From a virus, in IMG/VR virus record IMGVR_UViG_3300048823_000126, positions 1-21,354 of that record: a stretch of 21,354 nt of DNA; one strand, written 5' to 3'. Below are positions 5,319-13,576 of this stretch, piece after piece. The translations under genes were made by a program, and so were the position numbers. Position 1 is the stretch's first letter; each line of letters begins with the position of its first letter. Below the pieces are notes generated by a model. That model was not told where the DNA came from. It did no database searches and saw nothing but the letters and a program-made list of their open reading frames with translations.

Positions 5319-7052
5319 ATGAAACGCATCACACTCGCAATTGCAACCCTGGCTCTACTGGCTGGATCCGCTTTCGGCCAGTATCTTCCCGCTTCGCCGC
5401 CCTCGGATATTTCCCGCGGGCTCGGCGTTTTCTATGCTCCGAACTACGCTTACGGTTTCGGCGCGATGGCTCCCGCTCGCGTGCAATCCGGCAACAGCGC
5501 GACCGGCTCGCAGACGATCACCTTGCAAATGGGACTCGTCACCCTTCCCGACGGCCGGACGGATATGCCCTTCAACGTCAACGCGCCGATTCTGGTCGGC
5601 AACGGCACGAACCAGGAAACGGTTACGCCGACTGCAGTCTCGGGATGCTATGAAGCCTCGATTCTGAGCGGTTCTCAAGGCATTAGCTGCAACATCACCG
5701 CATCGTTTTCGAACCTGCACGGCCAAGGTGAGATCGTACAATCTGGCACGTTTGGGTCGCAAGAAGCGATCAATGATGCGTTCTCGACCGGCGGCGGTCA
5801 GGTTGTAATCGACACCTTCTGGGCGGGCGGCTACGGCTCCGCACTTCAGGGAACGAACGCGATCCTGACCGCGGCCACCGGCTTCCCGAGCGTCGGGATT
5901 GTCGACTACCGCGGCAACGCCACGCAATACTGGAACCTGTTGCCGACGGTGACGACTTTCCTCGCCGCGCCGACGACGCTCACCTCGAGCACTGCGTTTT
6001 CAAGCGCCAGTGCGTCCTGCACTCCGAGCGGCTCCTGCTATACAGGCGGCACCATTCACGTCTGTATCGCATACGTGGACCTCGCCGGCAACGAAGGGCC
6101 ATGCTCGGCTGACTATTCCTTCACCGACACCTCAGCGAAAGCGATTCAGTTCACCGCCCCGGCAGCTTCGGCGGGAGCTGTCGGTTATGTTCTCTACGTC
6201 GGGCTCGAAAGCGGCTCAGCAAAGAACGAGTACAACATCCCACTGGTGACGCAGCCGACAGTGATTGGAGCCGCCCCGGTTTCGAACGGCGTCTGCACTC
6301 TGACCACCGTCGAAACCATTCTTCCCGCTTGCGCAGTCGCCAACACTACCTACGGTCAGACAGGTTCAGGCGCGGTTGCGATCGTATATCCGGTCGTAAC
6401 TTCACAGCAAGCGTTCCAGCTCGGCGGCGTTTCTACCACTTCCTATTACGCCCCAAACGTCGAAGCTCACACCGTTTACAGTTACGTTCCGGGTTCCCAT
6501 CCGGGACTGAATGGCGTCGTAAGCTCGAACCAACCCGCCACCATCTCGGCGGCGCTCGCCTCTACCGTTCCCTTCGTCCTCGGCTCCGTGCAGATCCCCC
6601 CTCAGTTTATGAACTACGTGGGCCGGGAAATCGAAATCTGTGGGCAGATCGTCGATGCGGCCGGCGGAGCGAACACCATCACGGCCATCCAATTCTGGTG
6701 GGATGCCGACGGCTCGAACGTGACCACCGGCATTCCGGTCTATATCGGCGGTCCGAAGATCACCACCACGCAAACCAACGTCGCCTATAACTGGAACTTC
6801 TGCCAGGACATCGAAACCACGGTGGCCTCGGCTTCGGCAACCGGCGGGTCGTTGCGCTCCACTCTTGGATGGGAAACAGCGACGGCGATCGCGGCCGGCA
6901 CTGCACCCACGGCTGGAACCAACATCGGCATTGCGGCCATCGGCTCGCTGAACCTGGCGGGACCGGCGCGCATTGACATCGTGTACGTCGAAACCACGGG
7001 CACCACCGACACGCCCCTGCTCTCGAACGTGACAGTGAAGGTCATCAACTAG
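5319..7052 (+). CDS. Secreted beta-rich virion- or surface-like protein
   Basis: A 577-residue protein with a textbook Sec signal peptide: MKRITLAIATLALLAGSAFG, then QYLP. AAGGAG lies upstream of ATG 5319. The body is Ser/Thr/Ala/Gly-rich beta sequence. Residues about 229-300 contain a fibronectin-III-like pattern (TIHVCIAYVDLAGNEG, later GYVLYVG). The last 170 residues resemble a jelly-roll tip domain (FVLGSVQIP, IQFWWDADG). Several Cys occur, which would suit disulfides in the periplasm or outside the cell. A likely terminator follows at 7063, so it may be an expression unit of its own. It could be a fibre, a phage-encoded surface protein, or captured host cargo. Precise function unknown. 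Confidence 0.7.
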   Translation: MKRITLAIATLALLAGSAFGQYLPASPPSDISRGLGVFYAPNYAYGFGAMAPARVQSGNSATGSQTITLQMGLVTLPDGRTDMPFNVNAPILVGNGTNQETVTPTAVSGCYEASILSGSQGISCNITASFSNLHGQGEIVQSGTFGSQEAINDAFSTGGGQVVIDTFWAGGYGSALQGTNAILTAATGFPSVGIVDYRGNATQYWNLLPTVTTFLAAPTTLTSSTAFSSASASCTPSGSCYTGGTIHVCIAYVDLAGNEGPCSADYSFTDTSAKAIQFTAPAASAGAVGYVLYVGLESGSAKNEYNIPLVTQPTVIGAAPVSNGVCTLTTVETILPACAVANTTYGQTGSGAVAIVYPVVTSQQAFQLGGVSTTSYYAPNVEAHTVYSYVPGSHPGLNGVVSSNQPATISAALASTVPFVLGSVQIPPQFMNYVGREIEICGQIVDAAGGANTITAIQFWWDADGSNVTTGIPVYIGGPKITTTQTNVAYNWNFCQDIETTVASASATGGSLRSTLGWETATAIAAGTAPTAGTNIGIAAIGSLNLAGPARIDIVYVETTGTTDTPLLSNVTVKVIN

Positions 7053-7062
7053 TCTGTCCCAC

Positions 7063-7101
7063 GGGCGAGTCGCAATTCCGGGCTCGCCCACTCCCTTTTT
7101 T
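7063..7101 (+). terminator. Probable intrinsic terminator
   Basis: GGGCGAG (7063-7069) pairs with CTCGCCC (7083-7089), giving a 7-bp GC-rich stem around a 13-base loop. ACTCCC and a run of six T (7096-7101) follow. It sits 10 bases after the stop of the secreted 577-residue protein and just before the next start at 7116, so it would end transcription from the upstream unit at least partly. Confidence 0.65.
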
Positions 7102-7115
7102 ATGGAGATTGACCT

Positions 7116-7334
7116 ATGGCTAACGAATTCTTCATCGCGTTTACGAGTCCCAGCGGCGGGCGCGGGTTTGTTCGTGTAGACCGCATCATCGCCTTCGAAG
7201 AAAGCGCTGATTTCTGCGACGACCAACCTCTCTCCAAGCCTTTCACTGGGATCAAACTCGACGACACGACTGGGACCGTACTCCAAGCCGTAGAGTCGGC
7301 GGCAGAACTCTCGGACAGGTTGGCAAATGGCTAA
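7116..7334 (+). CDS. Small FlbD-like beta protein
   Basis: A 72-residue protein starting at ATG 7116 with GGAG upstream. FVRVDRIIAFEES, a variable loop, then TGIKLDDTTGTVLQAVESAAEL matches the plan of small FlbD-like phage proteins (beta strands, then 'xTxIxLxxGxxxxVxExxxEL'). In phages these are common small proteins of unknown role. It overlaps the next gene by eight bases. The resemblance is by pattern only. Confidence 0.6.
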   Translation: MANEFFIAFTSPSGGRGFVRVDRIIAFEESADFCDDQPLSKPFTGIKLDDTTGTVLQAVESAAELSDRLANG

Positions 7335-7512
7335 CGATCCGCACTGGATGGAGAAAGCATTCTCCAAAAACAAAGGCTCTTTTCGCAAGTCTGCCCAGAA
7401 GCACGGACTGAGCACTCACGCCTTCGCCGAAAAAGAAAAAGGCGCGGGTGGCAAGGTCGGCAAACGAGCCAATCTCGCCTTAACTGCCATGAAGATCAAC
7501 GCCAATCGCTAA
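7327..7512 (+). CDS. Small basic phage protein, preceding portal
   Basis: A 61-residue basic protein. The N-terminus is WMEKAFSKNKGSFRKSAQKHG and the end is KRANLALTAMKI. This matches the pattern of small phage proteins of the type '...HPGALxxxLG...KxAxLAxTLxKI' found beside packaging and portal genes, whose function is unknown. Its stop abuts the portal ATG directly (TAA then ATG), so the two are probably co-translated. High Lys/Arg content makes nucleic-acid contact conceivable. Confidence 0.6.
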   Translation: MANDPHWMEKAFSKNKGSFRKSAQKHGLSTHAFAEKEKGAGGKVGKRANLALTAMKINANR

Positions 7513-9876
7513 ATGAGTACCACTCCCATCGCCAACGCACAAGGCACTTCACTGGAAGCAACCGGCGAAACCAACGGCGAACAAGAGACTCCTGAAATCC
7601 AGGAGAACGACGGCTCGAAGTGCGCCTGTGAAGACTACGGACTCACGGATCCGGCGGAAAACGACGAACCGCTGCAGCAAGCGATTCTTGCCCTGGTGAA
7701 GCACTACGAAGGCCTCGACAAATATGCCGTCCGGACCGAGACCATCGACGCCCGAAGGCAGCGCTTCTATCGCCGCGGCGATCAGTACGTCGTTTGTTTG
7801 GAATCGAATGGCTTTATCTTCACTCCCTATGGCGGTGCGGGCGACGAGTCGAACGGCGCACCCGACGGCGATTCTTCGCGATACACCGACGTCTATAACA
7901 TTTTCTGGCCTTACATGCGCGCCCTGATCTCGATCGGCGTGCAGAATCCGCCCGGCGTTGACTTCGAGCCCGACGATCCAACCGTTTCGACCGATATTTC
8001 CGCGTCGCGCGCCGCCGAGACCTTCCGCTTCGCGATCGATCGCGTGAATAAACGGAAGAAATTGCAGGCCGACGCGATGAGCCTTTTCTGCACCGATACG
8101 CGCTGCGTGATCTACACCCGCAACGTGCGCGACGGGCAGAAATTCGGATTTGAGAACGACGGCCCAAATAAAGGCCAGCCGAAGACCGTGCAATTGATGT
8201 CGGCGCACGGCACGCTCGAAACCAAGCCGACACCGATCACCACCGACAAAATGGAAGAGTGGATCTACTTCCCGATCGACGACGAGCTCGCCCTGAATCT
8301 CGCGAAAGAGACGTACCCGAAATATGCGGCTAATATCCGCCAGGGCAACTCCGGCGCCGGCGAAAGCAGTTATCGGCGCATGGCGCGGATCGGCGTGCTC
8401 CAGGGAACGCGAGCACTAAACAATGCCGGCGACGCTTTCGCGCATCTCGTCACCCGGAAACGAGTGTGGATGCGGCCCGCGGCTTTCCGTCACGCGCCGG
8501 CCGACATCGAAAAACGACTCCGCGAACTTTACCCCTCAGGAATGAAAGTGGTGGTCGTCGGCGATGCCTACTGCGGATCCTGCGATCAGGCGATGGACGA
8601 CCATCTCTCGGTTGGCTGGCCTGGTCCTGGCGACGGCGCCTCGAAGCCTTCGATGATGCACGACTTCGTTCCTGTGCAGGACGCTTTCAACGACTACCGG
8701 AACCTAGAAAAAGAGTATGCCGACTTCGGCATCCCGACTGTTTACCAACTCAAGGAGTTGTTCGACGGCGAGGCGATGCGCGACCAAACCGCGGAGCCCG
8801 GCAACCACGTCGAAGTCGTTCTGCCTGGCGGCCTCGGAACTATTGCCGACGCTTTCTATGTCGAGCCCGCGCCTGGCTGTCCGATTCAGATCCAGCAAGC
8901 CTACGAGAACCTGATGGGCGCCCTCGGCCAGTTTATGACCGGAGCGCAACCGGCCCTGTTCGGTGGATCGGACGCCGACAACACAACCAAGGGCGGCATC
9001 GCCATGATGCGCGATCAGGCGATGGGGCAGTTTTCGATTTGCTGGGGCGGAGTACAGGAACTCTTCGCTACGGCTTACCGGCAGGGCGCTTTGTGTCGCG
9101 CCGCGGCCTCGGCGAAAGATACCGACGAAAAGATTCACGTCAAGATCCCGGCCAAGCGCGGGAAGTCGATGGTCGCGACGATCGCGGTCGCCGATCTACA
9201 AAAAGGCAACTTCCACACCTACCCGGATCTCGATTCCTCGTTCCCGGAAACAACCGGCTCGAAGCGGCAGACCGTTTCGTCGATCGTGACCCAAGCCTTG
9301 ACCAACCCGGAGGCAACCGAAGCCTATGGAGTGCTCGAACCGGAGAACCTGGAAATTCAGCGGGAACTCTTGGGCGTGCACGATTGGGTCATTCCCGGCG
9401 CCGAGTCGGGCGACAAGCAAATGATGGAGATCGAGCTGCTCTTGAAATCGCGGCCGACGCCGAACGTCGATGCGATCAAGGCCTACGCGGCCGACCAGGC
9501 GATCGAGGGCGCCGTCGCCGAGCAAGCAGAGGGCACGGGGATTCCAGTGCCAAAGACTCCGCCGCCGAATGCCATGCAGATGTATCAGTCCTCGATTCCC
9601 GTCGATCCGATGTGGGATCGCCACAACTACGAAATCGCAAAGATCGAGCAGTTCCTTTCGTCTTCCGATGGGATCGAAGAGGCGAAAAGCAACAAGTGGG
9701 GGATTTTGAACGTGAAGCTGCACGGCATGGAGCATAAGGCGGCGAAGGCCGCGCAGGCTCCGCCGCCGGGCGCGATTCCACCGATGCCGCCGAAAAAGGG
9801 CGTACACGTCGCTCCACCGATCCCGACACCAGGTCCGATGAATTCGCCCGCACCCGCAGCGCCGACGCTGCAATAG
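7513..9876 (+). CDS. Portal protein
   Basis: A 787-residue portal, the dodecameric ring at the packaging vertex that holds terminase and later the tail. Size and order fit large podovirus-type portals. Residues 1-45 are a disordered acidic leader. The region near 58-90 (ALVKHYEGLDKYAVRTETID, ARRQRFYRRGDQYV) is the usual N-terminal helix pair. DVYNIFWPYMRALISIGVQN follows, and the central DFVPVQDAFNDYRNLEKEYADF with the later LMGALGQFMTGAQPALFGG region is typical of the stem and crown. Residues about 741-787 are a Pro/Ala-rich tail. It lies upstream of the scaffold and capsid genes, as expected. A 423-residue frame inside it is a shadow. Confidence 0.85.
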   Translation: MSTTPIANAQGTSLEATGETNGEQETPEIQENDGSKCACEDYGLTDPAENDEPLQQAILALVKHYEGLDKYAVRTETIDARRQRFYRRGDQYVVCLESNGFIFTPYGGAGDESNGAPDGDSSRYTDVYNIFWPYMRALISIGVQNPPGVDFEPDDPTVSTDISASRAAETFRFAIDRVNKRKKLQADAMSLFCTDTRCVIYTRNVRDGQKFGFENDGPNKGQPKTVQLMSAHGTLETKPTPITTDKMEEWIYFPIDDELALNLAKETYPKYAANIRQGNSGAGESSYRRMARIGVLQGTRALNNAGDAFAHLVTRKRVWMRPAAFRHAPADIEKRLRELYPSGMKVVVVGDAYCGSCDQAMDDHLSVGWPGPGDGASKPSMMHDFVPVQDAFNDYRNLEKEYADFGIPTVYQLKELFDGEAMRDQTAEPGNHVEVVLPGGLGTIADAFYVEPAPGCPIQIQQAYENLMGALGQFMTGAQPALFGGSDADNTTKGGIAMMRDQAMGQFSICWGGVQELFATAYRQGALCRAAASAKDTDEKIHVKIPAKRGKSMVATIAVADLQKGNFHTYPDLDSSFPETTGSKRQTVSSIVTQALTNPEATEAYGVLEPENLEIQRELLGVHDWVIPGAESGDKQMMEIELLLKSRPTPNVDAIKAYAADQAIEGAVAEQAEGTGIPVPKTPPPNAMQMYQSSIPVDPMWDRHNYEIAKIEQFLSSSDGIEEAKSNKWGILNVKLHGMEHKAAKAAQAPPPGAIPPMPPKKGVHVAPPIPTPGPMNSPAPAAPTLQ

Positions 9877-9883
9877 GAGACTT

Positions 9884-11287
9884 ATGACACACAAATTCTT
9901 TTTCTCGATTTTCAGCTACCTGATGTTCGCAGGTACGATGTTCTTCGCGGCCGGAGCGGTTGCTGATCCGATCGCTGCAGGAGGAAACGATGCAGGAGAC
10001 CCCGGCGCAGACGATGGCGCGGCCAATGGAGATCCTGGCGCGGACGCTGGGGAAGATTCTAGTGGTAGCGATAACCAATCCGCCGATGAGCCTGGTGCTG
10101 ACAAACCGGGTATTGACGGAAAGCCGCAAGCGGACGCGCAACTCGACGGCCGCACCATGCCGCCCAAAGTCCGGGAAACCCTCGACGCCCTCAAAGCTAC
10201 CGACCCGAAAGCCCACGCCTGGATGAAGGATCGACTCTTCGAGAACCGGGAATTCAAAAAGGAACTGCCCGGCGGCCTCGCAGAGCTGAAAACCCTTAAG
10301 ACGGAAGTCGCGACCTTTAAAAAAGATTTCCCCGACGTGGCAGCCGTCAAAACGGAAATCGCAGAGTGGCGCGGGATCGACGAAGCCTGGAATAAAGCCG
10401 ATCCGAAAGTGATCGATACCTGGTTCGACATGAACCCGGAAGCGACGGCGAAACTCGTGCCCGTCGCGATGAACAAGCTCGCGAGCACGAACCCCGAACA
10501 CTATCAGCACTACATGGCGCAGGTTCTCCGCAACACGCTCGTGCAGTCGGGCGTGAAGCAGAACCTCGGATTCCTGAACCGGCTGATCTCCGCCGGAGAC
10601 AAAGACGGGGCAACCGCTCTCCTGAAAGAAGTCACCGACTGGATGGCGGCCGTTGACGACACGGCACAGAAAGCGCCAGTCGCTCCACAGAAAGACCCCA
10701 AAGTCGACGACCGCAATAAATCACTCGACGATCGCGAATCAAAGATCTGGGCGAACGAAACCGCAGGCCAGATCAACCCCTTCCGCGCGTCCCTGATCCG
10801 CAAGGAAGCGACGCAATATTTGCCCAAGGGCGCCGAACTCGACGACGAAACTTTTGAAGCGCTCGACCGTCAGATCTCGGTTTACATGGACAAGGAATTC
10901 GCCGCGGACCCTGATTTCATTAAGACGTTCGCCGCCTACTCCGAAGCGAAGGACACGGCTGGTCTCGTCGCCTACATGCGACAGAAACTCGAGACCGTGC
11001 TCCGCTCGCAACCGGGACGCAACGGCCAGCCTGCGAAGATGGGTCCGGTCGAAAGAGCAGTGAAGCTCTTTTTCCGCGGTGCAACTCCGGCGAAGAAAGC
11101 ACCAGTCGCCGGAACCGTGAAACCCGGAGCAGCCGCACAGCCGCAAAAAGGCTGGACGAAAGTCGCCGCCGGGCCGAAGCCCCACGAGATCGACCGCACC
11201 CAATCCGATTTTGGCATGATCGCCAAACAGCAGGCCATTCTCAAAGACGGCAAGAAAGTCTATTGGGGAAACCAGATTCCGACCTAG
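9884..11287 (+). CDS. Scaffold-like protein with Sec-type N-terminus
   Basis: A 467-residue protein between portal and capsid genes, the usual place of the scaffolding protein. AGGAGA and ATG 9884 support this start, so the N-terminus MTHKFFFSIFSYLMFAGTMF, ending in AGAVADP (possible cleavage after AVA), is probably translated; it looks like a Sec signal. Residues about 31-85 are an acidic low-complexity region with GDPGAD twice. From about 95 it is helical and charged (PPKVRETLDALKATDPKAHA; TEVATFKKDFPDVAAVKTEI). A basic, Pro/Ala linker near 395-430 precedes a conserved-looking end (SDFGMIAKQQAILKDGKKVY). Role is inferred from synteny and composition. The signal is unusual for a cytoplasmic assembly factor. 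Confidence 0.7.
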   Translation: MTHKFFFSIFSYLMFAGTMFFAAGAVADPIAAGGNDAGDPGADDGAANGDPGADAGEDSSGSDNQSADEPGADKPGIDGKPQADAQLDGRTMPPKVRETLDALKATDPKAHAWMKDRLFENREFKKELPGGLAELKTLKTEVATFKKDFPDVAAVKTEIAEWRGIDEAWNKADPKVIDTWFDMNPEATAKLVPVAMNKLASTNPEHYQHYMAQVLRNTLVQSGVKQNLGFLNRLISAGDKDGATALLKEVTDWMAAVDDTAQKAPVAPQKDPKVDDRNKSLDDRESKIWANETAGQINPFRASLIRKEATQYLPKGAELDDETFEALDRQISVYMDKEFAADPDFIKTFAAYSEAKDTAGLVAYMRQKLETVLRSQPGRNGQPAKMGPVERAVKLFFRGATPAKKAPVAGTVKPGAAAQPQKGWTKVAAGPKPHEIDRTQSDFGMIAKQQAILKDGKKVYWGNQIPT

Positions 11288-11438
11288 TTCTGCTCACGGG
11301 AAACTGACACCCGAGAAAACAGGGAGCAAAACGAAGTCGAGTAACTACCGCCGCGTAGCTCAACCACACTGCACCGCCGAAGCAGCCATCCCACCGGGAT
11401 AAAACGGCAGCCGCGAGCCCACACAAGGAACTATTTCT
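11288..11438 (+). promoter_or_regulatory. 151-base leader before the capsid gene
   Basis: One of the longest non-coding gaps in the window. It ends in AAGGAAC, a usable ribosome binding site nine bases before the capsid ATG. I see only weak hairpins (for example ATCCC-ACC-GGGAT at 11388-11400) and no convincing -35/-10 pair. A long leader before the most highly expressed gene suggests separate control, but this is inference. Confidence 0.35.
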
Positions 11439-12710
11439 ATGAGCGTAGCAAGCGTCACTCAGACGTTGGCGCTCCAGCGCGAACAGGTGCGGCCGGAACT
11501 GCCCCGCCTCTTCCCGATGGACGACACCCTCTGGGCGGAAATCAAGCCGCGCGACGACATCGAAGTGGTGTCTTACCGTCCGACCCGCGTGCCTCAGTAT
11601 TTACTGAGCGGCGGCAAGCATCGGTTTGGCACCTTCGACGGCGCGGACATGGGCCAAGGCTCGTCCTTCACGACGGATTACTACACCCTCGTGCCCGTGT
11701 ATCCGTTCTCCTGCTGGCAATATTCGAAGCTGACGGAGATCACCACCAACAACGACAAAAAGGCGATCGAGAACTACGGCACCCGCACCAACAAAGAGGC
11801 GCTGGCCGAGTTCAACGTGTTCATGGAAGCGCTTTTGAACACCGACGGCTCGAACACCCTGGACTCTGTGGTTTCGGTCTCGGGGGCGCAGCTCACGGTG
11901 AACAACGCGACCATGTTCCGCGACAACAACGATTACGACCTGTGGAACGCGCTTTCCGGCAACTTCCTCGGGACCGTGACCGTGCAGTCGGTCGATAACC
12001 TCAATAACCAGCTCAACCTCACCGCCGCGCCTCCGGGAGCGACGGGTGCGGGCACGCTGATTCTCGTCAACGGTTCGGCGGGCGTCGCCGGAACGGGTTT
12101 CCTGGGGATTAAGTATTACCAGGTCAACTCGAACACCGGCAACGTCGGCGGCCTCGGCCGCCCGGCCTATCCGGGAAAACTGACGACTCCCTTTGTGAAC
12201 TTCAACTCGCAAGCCCTCACCCCGGCGAAAGCCCGGTTGATGCTGGCGCAGATGCAGATCGCGATGGGCATCGATCAGCCGGACAAAGTCGATCTGACCT
12301 GGAACATGAACGTGGACATGGTAGCGGCCTGGGAAAACGCAGGGCTCCTCGTCTCGACCGTGATCCAGAACCAGCTCAACGGCGGGAACGGCATCGACAT
12401 GCTGAAGAAATCCCCTCCGAAGACGTTGGCCGGAAGGCCGATTGTCGGCGGCGGAAAAGGTTCGATGCACGCCACACCGGGCCGGATCGACGGCCTGCCG
12501 TTGAAGCACCTGTTCCGGGTGGAGAATCAGCCGATCGACTTCTACGAAGTCGGCGGCCAGACGACCTTCTCCGCATACGGCGCTTCGGGCGGCATCGCTT
12601 CGTCCACGATTTTCTATCTCTGGTCGGGTGTGAACCTCGGAGATGAGAACGTGCATGCGGGCGTGTATGGCTCGAACATTGCAATTCCGGCGGGCTACTT
12701 CGGTCACTAA
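11439..12710 (+). CDS. Major capsid protein (HK97-type fold)
   Basis: A 423-residue protein following the scaffold gene. The N-terminal region (TLWAEIKPRDDIEVVSYRPT, then GGKHRFGTFDG) is typical of major capsid proteins of short-tailed phages. Residues about 143-212 look like an inserted beta domain (VVSVSGAQLTVNNATMF ... GTVTVQSVDNLNNQLNL ... AGTLILVNG). The core continues with ALTPAKARLMLAQMQIAMG and a C-terminal beta/alpha segment ending AIPAGYFGH. It would form the icosahedral shell with portal and scaffold. The start ATG 11439 has AAGGAAC upstream. A long hairpin after the stop could end or reduce transcription, as is common after capsid genes. Confidence 0.85.
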   Translation: MSVASVTQTLALQREQVRPELPRLFPMDDTLWAEIKPRDDIEVVSYRPTRVPQYLLSGGKHRFGTFDGADMGQGSSFTTDYYTLVPVYPFSCWQYSKLTEITTNNDKKAIENYGTRTNKEALAEFNVFMEALLNTDGSNTLDSVVSVSGAQLTVNNATMFRDNNDYDLWNALSGNFLGTVTVQSVDNLNNQLNLTAAPPGATGAGTLILVNGSAGVAGTGFLGIKYYQVNSNTGNVGGLGRPAYPGKLTTPFVNFNSQALTPAKARLMLAQMQIAMGIDQPDKVDLTWNMNVDMVAAWENAGLLVSTVIQNQLNGGNGIDMLKKSPPKTLAGRPIVGGGKGSMHATPGRIDGLPLKHLFRVENQPIDFYEVGGQTTFSAYGASGGIASSTIFYLWSGVNLGDENVHAGVYGSNIAIPAGYFGH

Positions 12711-12737
12711 CCAGTGACGGAGTGAATCCGTTCGGAC

Positions 12738-12789
12738 TCCGGGGCGGCGGAAATTGGACTCCTACCCCATGACCCCCTGCCGCCCCGGA
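12738..12789 (+). terminator. Long hairpin after capsid gene, possible terminator
   Basis: TCCGGGGCGGC (12738-12748) is exactly complementary to GCCGCCCCGGA (12779-12789). One G-T and one G-C pair extend the stem inward, giving about 13 bp around a 26-base loop. AAATTTT follows rather than a clean T-run. It starts 28 bases after the capsid stop. Likely a transcription attenuator or 3' stabiliser; intrinsic termination is possible but not typical. Confidence 0.55.
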
Positions 12790-12825
12790 AATTTTCACAA
12801 ATTCGAAATTTCGTAATTCGTAATT
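12789..12825 (+). repeat. AT-rich leader with tandem 7-mers
   Basis: This 37-base stretch is far more AT-rich than its surroundings. It contains TCGTAAT twice in tandem (12811-12824), a related TTCGAAAT copy just before (12802-12809), and the perfect palindrome CGAAATTTCG (12804-12813). It runs straight into the ATG at 12826 and leaves no Shine-Dalgarno. It could be a promoter or operator region, or an unstructured leader for direct ribosome entry. Confidence 0.5.
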
Positions 12826-13575
12826 ATGAGCGTCCTAACTCTCCCATTAACTACTAAGGTTCCGACCGTCGGCGAACCGGCGAAACTGCGGTTCTGGCCG
12901 GGCGTCCCGAACACTTGGGGCAAGAATCCTCACGGCAAGCCCCTCTATCGCGTCATCTGGTCCGAGTCCCACACCTACAGGCTCGGGGGATGCTGGCCCG
13001 ACAGTAAGGTCGAATACCGCTGGGCTCCGTACTACGGCTCGAAATCGGAATGGGTTTTAGAAAAGTGGCTCTCGCCTGAAGAGTTCGCGGGCAGTAAGAG
13101 CGAGTGGACTCGCTCGAACGTCGATGAATTTCTCGTGCAGCACGGCATCATCGTCTACACCATGGGACCGTACCCCCACGAAGGCTGGTACGACCACTGC
13201 TACTCCTTCCCGAACGATTCCCCGCCGAACCTGGAATTGATTGTCCCGCTTTTGGAGCAGACGAAGAAACTCACGTTCGCGCAGATCAAAGCCGGAATCA
13301 TGCTCCACCACGAACAGCAGAGAAAAGATTGGGAGCGCAAGGTCGAAGACGGACTGAAAGATGCGAACACCGCTTTCGGCGACAGCATGACGGCGGGAAA
13401 TCCCTCGAAGCCAACCGGCGACACGGCGGGACTTCATACCCCGATGGCGATCCGCGAAGCCGTCCGCAAATATCGCGGCGACAACCCAGAATCTGAAGCA
13501 CCGTTTGACCGTGACGCGCTGCCGAAACGCGGCGTCAGTATGCAGCAGATCAAGAGAAAAACAGGAGGAAAGTAA
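12826..13575 (+). CDS. Hypothetical protein downstream of capsid
   Basis: A 249-residue protein rich in Trp, Tyr and Pro in its first half (TWGKNPHGKPLYRVIW, GGCWPDSKVEYRWAPYYGSK, YPHEGWYDHCYSF). A helical, charged second half follows (LEQTKKLTFAQIKAGIMLHH and EQQRKDWERKVEDGLKDA). The end is basic. No known motif is recognised. It may be a head-associated or DNA-metabolism protein carried in the structural operon. The ATG is preceded by AT-rich DNA with no evident Shine-Dalgarno. One base separates it from the next gene's start. Confidence 0.7.
   Translation: MSVLTLPLTTKVPTVGEPAKLRFWPGVPNTWGKNPHGKPLYRVIWSESHTYRLGGCWPDSKVEYRWAPYYGSKSEWVLEKWLSPEEFAGSKSEWTRSNVDEFLVQHGIIVYTMGPYPHEGWYDHCYSFPNDSPPNLELIVPLLEQTKKLTFAQIKAGIMLHHEQQRKDWERKVEDGLKDANTAFGDSMTAGNPSKPTGDTAGLHTPMAIREAVRKYRGDNPESEAPFDRDALPKRGVSMQQIKRKTGGK
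13563..13568 (+). promoter_or_regulatory. Strong ribosome binding site fixing the 13577 start
   Basis: AGGAGG lies eight bases before ATG 13577. It supports that start over an in-frame ATG further upstream at 13505, which would overlap the previous gene by 71 bases. Confidence 0.85.
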
Positions 13576-13576
13576 C

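Noticed and set aside
6402-7415. 337-residue - strand frame across a gene end and terminator
   Set aside because: Runs through a likely terminator and three + strand genes; Arg/Gly-rich composition fits a shadow.
8466-9737. 423-residue + strand frame inside the portal gene
   Set aside because: It is out of frame within a well-supported portal gene, very Arg/Ser/Pro-rich as expected of a GC-rich shadow, and has no ribosome binding site.
10000-10130. RTX-type calcium-binding repeats in the scaffold-like protein
   Set aside because: GDPGAD-like repeats are acidic low complexity and do not follow the GGxGxDxxx nonapeptide.
11288-11438. Hairpins before the capsid gene as a riboswitch
   Set aside because: Only 4-5 bp stems are visible and no known riboswitch core can be matched.
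11601-12707. 368-residue - strand frame opposite the capsid gene
   Set aside because: Antisense shadow of the capsid protein; His/Arg/Val-rich composition and no known motif.
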